A stretch of DNA of 64,000 nucleotides from Polluticaenibacter yanchengensis (lineage in GTDB: Bacteria; Bacteroidota; Bacteroidia; Chitinophagales; Chitinophagaceae): contig JAQGEF010000002.1 in NCBI GenBank assembly GCA_027854065.1, positions 274,128 through 338,127 of the forward strand. Direction: 5' to 3'. Both the position numbers and the translations under genes were made by a program. Positions 8,361 through 17,600 of the stretch are shown here, piece after piece (positions within the stretch are counted from its first letter, which is position 1; every line of letters starts with the position of its first letter). The notes below the pieces were generated by a model. The model was not told the DNA's origin. It saw only the letters and a list, made by a program, of their open reading frames with translations, and did no database searches.

Positions 8361-9419
8361 ATGAAAAAAATTGCCGTAGTAGGCTTAGGTAAAGTAGGCA
8401 CATTAGTAGCTACTTTATTAAATGACTTATTTGAAGTAACCGGAATAGACTTAAACGAACCAAAAGAAGATTATGGGTTTAAAGTAGAAAAAGGCGCTGT
8501 GTCCGACAGTAACTTCTTAAAAAATGCCTTAAGTGGCAAGGACGGTGTTGTCAGCTGCCTGCCTTACAACCTGAATTTAGATGTAGCAAAAGCCGCTTAC
8601 GAATTAGGCATTCACTATTTCGATTTAACAGAAGATGTACCTACTACCACCGCCATCCGTGAAATGGCAGAAACATCCAAAGGCGTCATGGCACCACAGT
8701 GCGGCCTGGCACCCGGCTTTATTGGTATAGTAGGTGCGGACCTCTACAAACGCTTTACCAGATTACGCGATGTAGAGTTACGTGTCGGTGCATTGCCACG
8801 TTATCCCAATGGCCTCCTCGGCTATTCATTTACATGGAGCCCCGCCGGCGTTATCAATGAATACATCAATGATGCAGAAGTAATACATAATGGCCAACGC
8901 AAAATGGTACCAAGCCTCGACGGTATAGAAATGATCAATATCGAAGGACAGGAATTTGAAGCATTCAGCACCAGTGGCGGCTTAGGCACCATGTGCGAAA
9001 CATTGGCAGGTAAAGTAGATACACTCAACTACAAAACAATGCGTTATCCCGGACATTGCCAGCTGATGCGCTTCTTTTTATACGAACTCGTAATGAAAGA
9101 ACAGAGAGAACTGAGCGAAAAAATATTAACAGAAGCCAAACCGCCCGTTCGGGAAGACGTCGTATACGTATACGCCGTAGTAGAAGGGTGGAAAGGCACA
9201 GAAATTGCAAGAGAAGAATTTTATAACGCCTACCATCCAAAAGTAATTAACGGCAAAGAATGGCGGGCCATTTCATGGACCACTGCTGCCAGCGTGGCCG
9301 CCGTAGTAGAAATGGTTGCTAACGGCACCCTGCCTCAAAAAGGATTCATCAAGCAGGAAGAAATCAGTTTTGACGCATTTTGCAAAACCAAAAACGGCAG
9401 CCTTTACATAAAGAAGTAA
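8361..9419 (+). CDS. Saccharopine dehydrogenase-like / lysine dehydrogenase-family oxidoreductase
   Basis: 352 residues from the ATG at 8361. The frame extends upstream to 8322, but the Rossmann motif starts MKKIAVVGLGKVGTLVA (GxGxxG at 8-13), so 8361 is the better start. Other family marks are VVSCLPYNLN, HYFDLTEDV, the MAPQCGLAPGFIG motif near residue 115 and the C-terminal domain with RYPGHCQLMRFF. Members oxidise saccharopine or the epsilon-amino group of lysine with NAD(P)+. The next gene on the strand encodes a DUF1338 enzyme (2-oxoadipate dioxygenase), which supports a lysine to 2-aminoadipate/2-oxoadipate degradation role. The exact substrate (saccharopine versus lysine) is not decidable from the sequence. 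Confidence 0.8.
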   Translation: MKKIAVVGLGKVGTLVATLLNDLFEVTGIDLNEPKEDYGFKVEKGAVSDSNFLKNALSGKDGVVSCLPYNLNLDVAKAAYELGIHYFDLTEDVPTTTAIREMAETSKGVMAPQCGLAPGFIGIVGADLYKRFTRLRDVELRVGALPRYPNGLLGYSFTWSPAGVINEYINDAEVIHNGQRKMVPSLDGIEMINIEGQEFEAFSTSGGLGTMCETLAGKVDTLNYKTMRYPGHCQLMRFFLYELVMKEQRELSEKILTEAKPPVREDVVYVYAVVEGWKGTEIAREEFYNAYHPKVINGKEWRAISWTTAASVAAVVEMVANGTLPQKGFIKQEEISFDAFCKTKNGSLYIKK

Positions 9420-9701
9420 CAGGCAGTAGCTGGTGAACAATAAAGTAAACACAACTCAGGCATCAATAAAACGCTTATCCTTCCGCAAAGAATGATAAGC
9501 GTATATTCAAAAATTACTTTTATTGGGGGCTGTCAGCTTCATTGTCACTACTAAGCCATTGTCCGGCGTGCTTTTGGCTCCGCTACGCTCGGTGCTCCTG
9601 CGTCGCACTGGCGCTAAGGCGCCACCAACGCATGCCGCAGCCGCTCAGCAGTATAAATACTATTAAACCATAGTTCTTCATTATTCTAAAAACAATATAT
9701 T
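9420..9701. other. Intergenic region with weak hairpin and GC-rich repeat
   Basis: ACGCTTATC (9471-9479) and GATAAGCGT (9494-9502) form a 9-bp stem with a 14-nt loop but no T-run, so it is a doubtful terminator. From about 9553 to 9650 the DNA turns GC-rich ('cattgtccggcgtgctttt', 'gctccgctacgctcggtgct') and resembles diverged repeat copies near 36785-36860 (inverted) and 48184-48240. Confidence 0.4.
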
Positions 9702-10613
9702 ATGTCAGATACTATATTAAATCAAGTACTCGAAGGCCTCATGAGCCGGTACAGAGAGCGCGTGCCGGATGTGTCCGGCATTGTAAATGCAATGGTAAAA
9801 GATGGCCTGATAAATAAAATAGACGATATTGAAAACGATCATATTGCGTTCAGGACCATGGGCGTGCCCCATTTAGGCATCCAGTCATTCGAAAAAATAT
9901 TCTTACATTATGGTTATACCAAAAAAGAATACTTCTATTTCGAAGGCAAAAAGCTCGACGCTTACTGGTATGCACCACCTACACCAAAACATCCCCGCAT
10001 CTTCATCAGTGAATTAAAAGTTGAAAAATTATCACCCGAAGCGCAAAAGATCATACACAGTTATACAGACGAAGTAATAGCAGATCCCGTTGACAGCTTA
10101 AACCTGGATGATGCAAAAGCTGTCGATCACTTTTTACACAGTCCCTTATGGCGAACACCAACTGTAGAAGATTTTAACAGGCTGGCAGAAGAAAGTGAAT
10201 ATGCGGCATGGGTAATATACAATCGCTATTACCTCAATCATTTTACCATTAGTGTGCACAATTTGCCGGAAGGCTACAATACCGTAGAACTGTTCAATGC
10301 GTTTCTGGAAAAACACGGTTTCAAACTCAATAATTCCGGAGGTAAAATTAAAATAAGCCCCGATGGCGGTTTATTACAAAGCAGCACTGTTGCTAAAATG
10401 ATTGATGCCACTTTCGCCAATGGGCAAGTGCAGGCTATTTCCGGATCCTATGTAGAGTTCGCAGAAAGAAAAGTATTGCCACAGTTTGCCCATTTGCCGG
10501 CCAGTGACATTAAAAGAGAGCATCGACGAGACGGTTTTGAAACAGGAAATGCAGATAAGATATTTGAAAGTACCTATTCTGAACAGACAAACCGTCAGGA
10601 TGATGGTATGTAG
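9702..10613 (+). CDS. DUF1338 family 2-oxoadipate dioxygenase/decarboxylase (HglS-like)
   Basis: A 303-residue protein of the DUF1338 family, whose characterised member HglS converts 2-oxoadipate plus O2 to 2-hydroxyglutarate and CO2 using non-haem Fe(II). Probable metal ligands can be seen: His47 in ENDHIAFRTMG, His180 in YYLNHFTISVHN and Glu252 in GSYVEFAERK, while Arg51 of the FRT motif is the expected substrate carboxylate contact. It is shorter than the proteobacterial HglS as I remember it, but carries the core. It follows the saccharopine-dehydrogenase-like gene by 282 bp on the same strand, which fits stepwise lysine catabolism. Assignment of ligands is by motif analogy. Confidence 0.85.
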   Translation: MSDTILNQVLEGLMSRYRERVPDVSGIVNAMVKDGLINKIDDIENDHIAFRTMGVPHLGIQSFEKIFLHYGYTKKEYFYFEGKKLDAYWYAPPTPKHPRIFISELKVEKLSPEAQKIIHSYTDEVIADPVDSLNLDDAKAVDHFLHSPLWRTPTVEDFNRLAEESEYAAWVIYNRYYLNHFTISVHNLPEGYNTVELFNAFLEKHGFKLNNSGGKIKISPDGGLLQSSTVAKMIDATFANGQVQAISGSYVEFAERKVLPQFAHLPASDIKREHRRDGFETGNADKIFESTYSEQTNRQDDGM

Positions 10614-10649
10614 ATGATCCATGCTTAAGAATAAGAATATAACCAACTA

Positions 10650-10687
10650 AAAACGGCTGTTAAAAATCAATTTAACAGCCGTTTTTT
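10650..10687. terminator. Bidirectional Rho-independent terminator
   Basis: AAACGGCTGTTAAA pairs perfectly with TTTAACAGCCGTTT across a 6-nt loop, with A-run and T-run flanks. It separates the convergent DUF1338 gene and the cytochrome oxidase pair. Confidence 0.92.
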
Positions 10688-10712
10688 ATTTAAAAGTCGT
10701 TCTTATCTGCTA

Positions 10713-11147
10713 TTAATGTTCCGCATGAATACCAGGACGTCCAAATGCAGGATGTACAGCTTCTACATGCTCAACAGTGCCCACATTCGTATTCTTGTTT
10801 CTTTTCCAGGCATTACCTTCATAAAGAAAAGCAATAATGAACCAGGTAAACAACAATAAAGGAATTAAAATGGTTAAACGGAAGTTTTTATTTTCATCAC
10901 CAAGGTGCATGAACGAACTGGTAATGTAAAAAGCTTTTAATAAAGTAAGACCACCAACCAAGATCTTAATCATGAATACCGCACCCGGGCTGCCATGATG
11001 TATCTTATAAATAATTAAACCACAAGCTAACTCAATCAAGGTCAGGATAGTCAAATAAATGGTTACTTTTTTCACAATTGCATAAAAGTCCTTATCAGAT
11101 TTATGCTCTACGTATGTTACTTCAGGAGAAGGTAATTGATGTCCCAT
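10713..11147 (-). CDS. Cytochrome c oxidase subunit IV family protein
   Basis: A 144-residue membrane protein with three predicted transmembrane segments (about residues 29-49, VTIYLTILTLIELACGLIIY; about 60-80, FMIKILVGGLTLLKAFYIT; about 92-111, LTILIPLLLFTWFIIAFLY). The SSFMHLGDE motif after the second segment is typical of prokaryotic COX4 (subunit IV) of caa3-type oxidases. It stabilises the heme-copper oxidase in the inner membrane. It lies 63 bp downstream of subunit III and is likely co-transcribed with it. The C-terminal tail is His-rich and poorly conserved. Subunits I and II are not nearby, so the remaining operon must be elsewhere. Confidence 0.88.
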   Translation of the reverse strand: MGHQLPSPEVTYVEHKSDKDFYAIVKKVTIYLTILTLIELACGLIIYKIHHGSPGAVFMIKILVGGLTLLKAFYITSSFMHLGDENKNFRLTILIPLLLFTWFIIAFLYEGNAWKRNKNTNVGTVEHVEAVHPAFGRPGIHAEH

Positions 11148-11210
11148 GAAATGATATGAAATATTTTTATTAAATAATAATTTTAAACTAAATCGCTGGT
11201 ACAGGTTCTT

Positions 11211-12089
11211 TTAGATAAGGTAGAAACATAAGAATACAAATACCCAAACTAAATCCACAAAGTGCCAGTACAAACCTGCTTTCTCAATCATTTCATAATG
11301 ACCACGTTGTTCGAAATGACCTAAACGGGTTTTTATAAACATGATAATATTGATAACCAAGCCACTGAATACGTGGAAACCGTGGAAACCGGTAATACCG
11401 AAGAACAGGCCGCCAAATAAAGATGGCCCAACATGGTTTACATGCAAACCGGCAGTATTTTTTACAGTATTAATTAAGTCAGCATGACTCATTGCTGCAA
11501 CATCCAGGTTCTGGTGTGTTTCATGAGCAATAAGATTAACCATACTTACTAATTGTTCGTGGGAACTTAATTGTAACGCAGCAGCAATTGCTTCAGGAGT
11601 TGCAGTAGGACCATAAGGATTACCGGTCGTCGTCGTCGTAATCAGACCTAAAGAACCGTCATTCAATAAAGTAATATATTCACCTGTAAGCATGTGCGTC
11701 CACTCCCAGGCCTGACAACCTAAGAAAGCAGCACCGCCTAAAATGGTCAGCAATAAATATTTCTCAACGCCTTTTTTATCCATTTTATGTCCTGCGTGTA
11801 CAGCCAAAACCATTGTAACAGAACTGATAATAAGAATAAAAGTCATTAAACTTACAAATGCTAATGGTAGATTAGCATGCCCCATAAAAGGAAAAGCGTT
11901 AAAAACATAGTTCGGATCAGGCCAAAAATTAGAGCTGAATCTGATAGTACCATAACTAATAAGGAAAGCACCGAATGTGAATGCGTCACTCATTAAAAAG
12001 TACCACATCATTGCCTTTCCATAACTCATGTTAAACGGGCTTCTTCCGCCTGCCCACCATTTTACATCTGACTGTATTGCTTGTGCCAT
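11211..12089 (-). CDS. Cytochrome c oxidase subunit III
   Basis: A 292-residue heme-copper oxidase subunit III. Family motifs include KAMMWYFLMSDAFTFGAFLISY in the first helix, LGCQAWEWTHM, GLFFGITGFHGFHVFSGLVIN and the C-terminal YWHFVDLVWVFVF. About six to seven membrane helices are visible. A hydrophilic insertion of about 60 residues (about 150-210, ITTTTTGNPYGPTATPE... and a His-containing stretch) separates the second and third thirds, as in other Bacteroidota proteins. The protein assists oxidase assembly and stability during terminal respiration. It heads a two-gene unit with subunit IV; a -7 box lies at 12125. I see no second subunit III copy beside it, although Bacteroidota caa3 clusters often have one. 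Confidence 0.92.
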   Translation of the reverse strand: MAQAIQSDVKWWAGGRSPFNMSYGKAMMWYFLMSDAFTFGAFLISYGTIRFSSNFWPDPNYVFNAFPFMGHANLPLAFVSLMTFILIISSVTMVLAVHAGHKMDKKGVEKYLLLTILGGAAFLGCQAWEWTHMLTGEYITLLNDGSLGLITTTTTGNPYGPTATPEAIAAALQLSSHEQLVSMVNLIAHETHQNLDVAAMSHADLINTVKNTAGLHVNHVGPSLFGGLFFGITGFHGFHVFSGLVINIIMFIKTRLGHFEQRGHYEMIEKAGLYWHFVDLVWVFVFLCFYLI

Positions 12090-12124
12090 AATAAAATATA
12101 TAATCTATAGCTTATCTAGTTCCG

Positions 12125-12132
12125 CAAAAATA
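12125..12132 (-). promoter_or_regulatory. -7 box for cox subunit III/IV
   Basis: TATTTTTG on the minus strand (TAnnTTTG), about 36 bases before the ATG at 12089. Confidence 0.5.
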
Positions 12133-12238
12133 GGTTATCCGAGCTATAAAAGTCATAGAAAAGTAAAAAAAACTTTTGCAAACCTTAATCAGCACTGATA
12201 ACCTATTCCTAAAATAGCATCAAACTATTGATTTTCAA

Positions 12239-12580
12239 CTACACAGCAAAGCTTTCTCCGCAACTGCAGGTACGGGAAGCATTAGGATTGTTGAAATGAA
12301 AGCCCTTTCCGTCCAACCCGTCAGAAAACTCAAGTTCTGTATTAACAAGGTATAAAAAACTCTTCAGATCGCACACGATTTTCATGCCTTTATCCTCGAA
12401 AACCTGGTCTTTTGGCTGCTGGGTATTATCAAAATCCATTTTATAACTCAGGCCGCTGCAGCCACCGCTGGTTACCCCAACCCTTAAAAAATAACCGTCA
12501 TTTACAGATTTTCCCTGTTCTTCCATTAAAGTTAAAACTTTCGTTTTAGCTTTTTCAGATATAGTGATAGCGTTATCCAT
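12239..12580 (-). CDS. HesB/IscA-family iron-sulfur carrier, second copy
   Basis: A 113-residue A-type Fe-S carrier with Cys41 (TSGGCSGLSY) and Cys105/Cys107 (RTCSCGESFAV). It shares the fold and motifs of the protein at 4017 but diverges through the middle (KDQVFEDKGMKIVCDLKSFLYL), so it is an old paralogue and not a recent duplicate. It sits just upstream of the cytochrome oxidase pair on the same strand, 150 bp away with an intervening promoter box, so co-transcription is uncertain. A -7 box lies at 12598. Confidence 0.9.
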   Translation of the reverse strand: MDNAITISEKAKTKVLTLMEEQGKSVNDGYFLRVGVTSGGCSGLSYKMDFDNTQQPKDQVFEDKGMKIVCDLKSFLYLVNTELEFSDGLDGKGFHFNNPNASRTCSCGESFAV

Positions 12581-12597
12581 TATTTATCATTTATAAG

Positions 12598-12605
12598 CAA
12601 ATTTA
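12598..12605 (-). promoter_or_regulatory. -7 box for the second IscA-family gene
   Basis: TAAATTTG on the minus strand, 18 bases before the ATG at 12580. The same box in the same position relative to the gene occurs at the first IscA-family gene. Confidence 0.5.
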
Positions 12606-12791
12606 CTAAAACTCCACATTGAAAATTGCTAATTGACTTTAACAGTTGATTTTTCAAGATGCCCGTTTAAGCAATATGATGGTTATTGATGGGCGTGTCA
12701 GGCAAGGTAGATTCCTGCAACACGTCGCCAATGCTTTATTCAACGTCTGTTTTATCGTACATTCGCAGCTTTAAATTCATTATTTTCTTAT

Positions 12792-13286
12792 ATGAGCCAG
12801 AAAGTATCATTTTCAACAAAATTAGATCAGAACACTTTTAGTAAAGGAAATTTAGCAATATTGTATAGTAAGCCCACCATTTTAGTCACCACTTTTGTTT
12901 TTGGAGCTTACTTCCTGTTTGCGGTGGTTACTGCTATAACCGGTAATACACAAAATTTATTACTGGCCATTCCCGCATTAATATTCGGTGGTATTATGCC
13001 CTACGTAATCTCTAAAAATGCCAGGAAAGCATTTTCCCATAATCCCCGCTTAGCAGAAAATATTGTCTATACTTTCGAAAATAATAAACTCGTACTTAAA
13101 GGCGAGTCTTTTAATAATGAAGTTACACTGGATAAAGTCTTTAAAGTGAGCAAAACCAAAAATTACATTTTAGTCTGGCATTCCAGGTTTGTTGCCAATA
13201 TTATTCCTTTGAAAAATACCAGCCCTGCTGATATTGTGACCCTGAGATCGATATTGAACGACAGTAAAGTAAAAAATAACTTATAA
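12792..13286 (+). CDS. YcxB-like membrane protein with PH-like C-terminal part
   Basis: A 164-residue protein I do not recognise with certainty. Two adjacent membrane helices occupy about residues 31-52 (ILVTTFVFGAYFLFAVVTAI) and 56-75 (NLLLAIPALIFGGIMPYVI). They are followed by a cytoplasmic beta-rich domain (IVYTFENNKLVLKGESFNNEVTL, then KVFKVSKTKNYILVWHS, then a short helix with LRSILNDSKVKNNL). This is the layout of YcxB-like proteins (two helices plus a pleckstrin-like fold). Its role is unknown. It stands alone on its strand, with no obvious operon partner. Confidence 0.6.
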   Translation: MSQKVSFSTKLDQNTFSKGNLAILYSKPTILVTTFVFGAYFLFAVVTAITGNTQNLLLAIPALIFGGIMPYVISKNARKAFSHNPRLAENIVYTFENNKLVLKGESFNNEVTLDKVFKVSKTKNYILVWHSRFVANIIPLKNTSPADIVTLRSILNDSKVKNNL

Positions 13287-13433
13287 GGCATTTAATATTT
13301 TTTGCAAATAATAAACATTCTGTTTAAGGCTACTATTTTTATTTTCATTTATCTTTCAATCCTGAATAAAACAGTATAATACCAGTATTACAACCGGGTT
13401 CCAGGATGCCGATTGTAAATAAACAGACTGCCA

Positions 13434-14210
13434 ATGAGATATTTTTTAGTGATCATCATATATCTTTTTACTGGCCCTGGTGCTTTTGCTCAGCAAAAGA
13501 CATGGCAGCTGCATGGTACTGTATATGATGTAACAAAAAGATATCCTATGGAATATGTTACAGTAATGACTACCAGCGGGCGTGGTACAATGTCAGATTC
13601 CTTAGGTAAATATTCCATAACAGTAATGGAAGGAGATTCTGTGTACTTTTCTTTTCAGAATAAGCAGACAGGCAAATATCCTGTGGCAAAAATGGAAGAT
13701 CCTACCCAGTTTAATATGAGCCTGCATATACAATTATATACTTACTTACCGGATGTGGAAGTGCGTGCACAAAACTACAGGAGAGACTCCATCGCCAACA
13801 GAAGGATGTACGACAAGTATTTTGCCTATTCAAAGCCGAACCCGCTTAAGAGTATTAATATAGGCCCGACAGGGGTGGGGATGGACCCGAACGAAATTAT
13901 TAATATGTTCCGTTTCCGGCGTAACAGGCAACTGGCAAGTTTACAGCGGCGCTTAATACAGGAAGAACAGGATAAATTTATCGATCACCGTTTCACAAAA
14001 GCATTGGTAAAAAAACTCACCAATATGAAAGACAATGAAGAGTTGGATGCTTTTATGAAGAAATACAGGCCACCTGCAGATTTTTTAGAAATGGCTAACG
14101 ACCTGGAATTGGGGTATTATATACAACAATGTTACAGGAAACAGATGGGGCTATTGCCAAGTGGAGTATTATTATACCAGATGGGGGCAGATAGCCTTTA
14201 TATAAAATAA
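13434..14210 (+). CDS. Secreted protein with carboxypeptidase-D regulatory-like domain
   Basis: 258 residues. A signal peptide (1-19, cleavage after GAFAQ) is followed by one carboxypeptidase-regulatory-like beta-sandwich (about 24-105: LHGTVYDVTKRYPMEYVTV, GTMSDSLGKYSITVMEGDSVYFSF, LPDVEVRAQNY). The C-terminal part (about 105-258) is charged and helical with many Arg/Lys and Asn residues (MFRFRRNRQLASLQRRLIQEEQDKF split across two turns) and ends in a short helical tail. Such proteins are common in Bacteroidota envelopes and resemble the N-terminal extension of TonB-dependent receptors without the barrel. Function unknown. It is likely periplasmic or outer-membrane attached. Confidence 0.75.
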   Translation: MRYFLVIIIYLFTGPGAFAQQKTWQLHGTVYDVTKRYPMEYVTVMTTSGRGTMSDSLGKYSITVMEGDSVYFSFQNKQTGKYPVAKMEDPTQFNMSLHIQLYTYLPDVEVRAQNYRRDSIANRRMYDKYFAYSKPNPLKSINIGPTGVGMDPNEIINMFRFRRNRQLASLQRRLIQEEQDKFIDHRFTKALVKKLTNMKDNEELDAFMKKYRPPADFLEMANDLELGYYIQQCYRKQMGLLPSGVLLYQMGADSLYIK

Positions 14211-14332
14211 GTGTATATATATTATTGTATACAAATAAAGCAGCAAAATAAATAGTTCCGCTATTGAATGTTGCTTTATTCATTTGTAAATGATATTGTA
14301 CAAGCAAAAAAGTTGGCTCCGGCAGTGTTCCC

Positions 14333-14513
14333 GGGTGAGGGATAGTAGCAAAGTACCCCCGGCGGCATTAACCGGTAATAAATAGCGAAGCTAAGAAAAA
14401 AGTATTGCCGCCGGGAGTACTGCGGATAGCCCGGCCCTTTGCCCGGCTACCGGACAAAACATTTCTTTTTTAGTACCTGTTTGATTATGAACAGCGGCAA
14501 AAGGGACACCCCC
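14333..14513 (+). repeat. Structured dispersed element, copy 1 (candidate ncRNA)
   Basis: The conserved 5' block GGGTGAGGGATAGTAGCAAA is followed by a long stem, 14353-14367 with 14406-14420 (15 bp, one C/A mismatch). Next is the block GTACTGCGGATAGCCCGG, then a second stem (CCCTTTGCC at 14435 with GGCAAAAGGG at 14496), closing with GGGACACCCCC. The same order of blocks and stems recurs at 26523-26706 (inverted) and 44625-44815 with different stem sequences. A hairpin terminator lies about 50 bp downstream. The architecture reminds me of the multi-copy structured RNA motifs described in Bacteroidota (for example Flavo-1), but I cannot confirm membership. Confidence 0.7.
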
Positions 14514-14559
14514 AATAAAAAAATATTAATTATACCCTGCAAAAGGTAGAATATATAAG

Positions 14560-14610
14560 AAATAGCCAAATTTACCTTAGGTTTGCAAACCTGACAATTT
14601 GGCTATTTTT
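14560..14610 (+). terminator. Hairpin with nested palindrome upstream of secA
   Basis: AAATAGCCAAATT pairs with AATTTGGCTATTT, followed by T-rich DNA. Inside the loop is a second perfect palindrome, AGGTTTGCAAACCT (14579-14592). No gene ends nearby upstream (nearest stop is at 14210), so it would end a transcript covering the structured element at 14333, or act in the region just before the secA promoter. Confidence 0.65.
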
Positions 14611-14622
14611 AAATTGTCGTAT

Positions 14623-14630
14623 TATATTTG
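14623..14630 (+). promoter_or_regulatory. -7 box for secA
   Basis: TATATTTG (TAnnTTTG), 67 bases before the secA ATG. A TTTG at 14598-14601 could be the -33 element (21-bp spacing), overlapping the right arm of the hairpin. Confidence 0.5.
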
Positions 14631-14696
14631 AAGAGATAAGCGTGTAAAAAGTATCTAAAATATAGCAGGTACACTGCTTACGAAATAAATTATTAT

Positions 14697-17600
14697 ATGT
14701 TCGGATTTTTATCGAAGCTGCTTGGCGGCAATAAAAGTGAAAAGGATGTAAAGAAAATACAACCTTACGTTACTCAGATTAATCAATATTTTCAGCAATA
14801 TTCCAGTCTTACCAACGATGAATTGCGTCATAAAACTGTAGAGTTCAGAGCACGTATAAACGAGCATGTACAAGGCATTGAGCAAACCATAGCTGATAAA
14901 AGAGCTTCCGCAGAAGCATTGTCAGCCGAACAACTGTTTGAAAAAGATTCTATTTACCAGGAAGTTGATAAATTAATTAAAGAAAAGGACAAGCAAATAG
15001 AAGATATTTTACTTCAGATTTTGCCGGAAGCTTTTGCAACTATTAAAGAAGCATCACGCCGTTTAAGCCAGAATGAAACATTAGAAAGTACTGCCACGGA
15101 CCTGGATAGACAATTAGTCGCAGCGGGCCGCCAGAACTTATCAATTAACGGCGACAAAGTGACACATAGCAATTCATGGGTGGCTGCCGGTAACCTGGTA
15201 AAATGGAACATGGTCCATTATGACGTTCAGTTAATAGGTGGTACCGTATTGCACCAGGGTAAAATAGCCGAAATGGCTACGGGTGAAGGTAAAACTTTAG
15301 TATCTACCTTACCGGCTTACTTAAATGCGTTGCCGGGTTTAGGGGTACACATTGTAACCGTGAACGACTACCTTGCCAAACGTGACAGCGAATGGAACGG
15401 TCCTTTGTTTGAATTCTTAGGTTTAACAGTAGATTGTATTGATAAACACCAGCCAAACAGCGAACGCAGAAGACAGGCGTATCTCGCTGATATTACTTAT
15501 GGTACCAATAACGAATTCGGTTTCGATTATTTAAGAGATAACATGGTGCATTCACCAAAAGAAATGGTACAGCGCAAACACCACTTTGCCATGGTGGATG
15601 AGGTGGATAGCGTTTTAATTGATGATGCACGTACACCATTAATTATCAGCGGACCGGTTCCAAAAGGAGATGAACAATTCTACCATATCTTAAAACCACG
15701 CGTGGAGCAGCTTTTTGAGGCACAACGCCGGGTGACCAACCAATTCCTGATTGAAGCCAAAAAGAAAATAGCAGATGGCAACGACGACCCTAAAGATGGT
15801 GGTTTAGCCTTAATGCGTGCATGGCGCGGTTTGCCTAAAAACTCCGCTTTAATTAAGTTCTTAAGTGAGCCGGGTATCAGGGTAAAATTGCAGAAATCTG
15901 AAAGCTATTACTTAGCAGATCAGCAAAAGGAAATGCGTAAAGTAGACGCCGAGCTTTATTTCCATATAGATGAGAAAAACAATCAGGTAGATTTAACCGA
16001 TAAAGGTTTGCAAGCCATTACCAAAAGCGGTGAAGACCCTGATTTCTTTGTATTACCGGATATCAGTGTAAAACTGGCTGAAATTGAAAAACATCCTGAA
16101 TTATCAGCAGACGAAAAATTACAGCATAAAGAAGCGTTATTAAACGATTACAGTTTAAAAGCAGACCGTATTCATACGGTACAGCAATTACTGAAAGCTT
16201 ACACATTATTTGAAAAAGATGTGGAGTATGTAGTAATTGATGGCGAGGTGAAAATTGTAGATGAGCAAACAGGCCGTATAATGGATGGCCGTCGTTACAG
16301 CGACGGTTTGCACCAGGCTATAGAGGCGAAGGAAAATGTAAAGATTGAAGCGGCTACGCAAACCTATGCTACCATTACCCTTCAAAACTATTTCCGCATG
16401 TACCACAAGCTTTGTGGTATGACCGGTACAGCAGAAACTGAAGCAGCAGAATTCTGGAACATTTATAAATTGGATGTCGTTTCTATTCCTACCAATATTG
16501 CCGTTTCCCGTAAGGATAATGAAGACCTTGTGTACAAAACCAAGCGTGAAAAATATGCGGCGGTAATAGAAGAAGTTGAAAGATTACGCAATGCCGGCCG
16601 CCCGGTACTGGTAGGTACTACAGATGTAATGGTGAGTGAATTATTGCACCGGATGCTGGATGGTAAAAAAATACCGCATAAAGTATTGAATGCGAAATTA
16701 CATGCCCAGGAGGCCCAGGTAGTAGCAGAAGCCGGTTTACCGGGTGCTGTTACCATTGCCACCAACATGGCAGGTCGTGGTACCGATATTAAACTTGGTG
16801 CCGGTGTAAAAGAGTCCGGCGGTTTAGCCATTATTGGTACAGAACGTCATGACAGCCGCCGTGTAGACCGCCAGTTACGTGGTCGTGCCGGTCGCCAGGG
16901 TGATCCGGGATCTTCCCAGTTCTTCGTAAGCCTGGAAGATGATCTGATGCGCATGTTTGGTAGCGAACGTATTGCCAGCTTAATGGACCGTATGGGCTAT
17001 AAAGAAGGCGAAGTGATCCAGCACAGCATGATCACCAAAAGCATCGAACGCGCACAAAAGAAAGTAGAAGAAAATAACTTCGGCATCCGTAAGCGTTTGC
17101 TGGAATACGATGATGTAATGAACAAGCAACGTACGGTGGTATATACACGCCGCAGGAATGCGTTGTTCGGTGAACGTTTAAGTCTGGATATCGATAATGC
17201 TTTCTACAATGTAGCGGCAGATAGCGTTGGTAATTTTAAAGAGCAAAACGATTATGACGGTTTCGAAATGGCAAGTATTGTAAACCTTGCTATAGAACCG
17301 GGCATTGCCAAAGATGAATTTTCAAAAGGCAATGAAAAAGAACTGGCACAAAAATTATACGATAATGCTATTACTAATTATAACCGTAAAAAGGCAGAAG
17401 TGGCTGAACAGGCGTTACCGGTTTTCCAGAATATCCGCGCATCACAGCCTGCACACATTGAGAACGTAGTAGTTCCATTTACCGATGGTAAAAAACACAT
17501 GCAGGTGGTTACAAACCTGGATGCAACGATTGCTTCAGGTGGTCGTGAACTGTTGAATACAATGGAACGCAACATTACTCTGGCATTAATAGACGATAGC

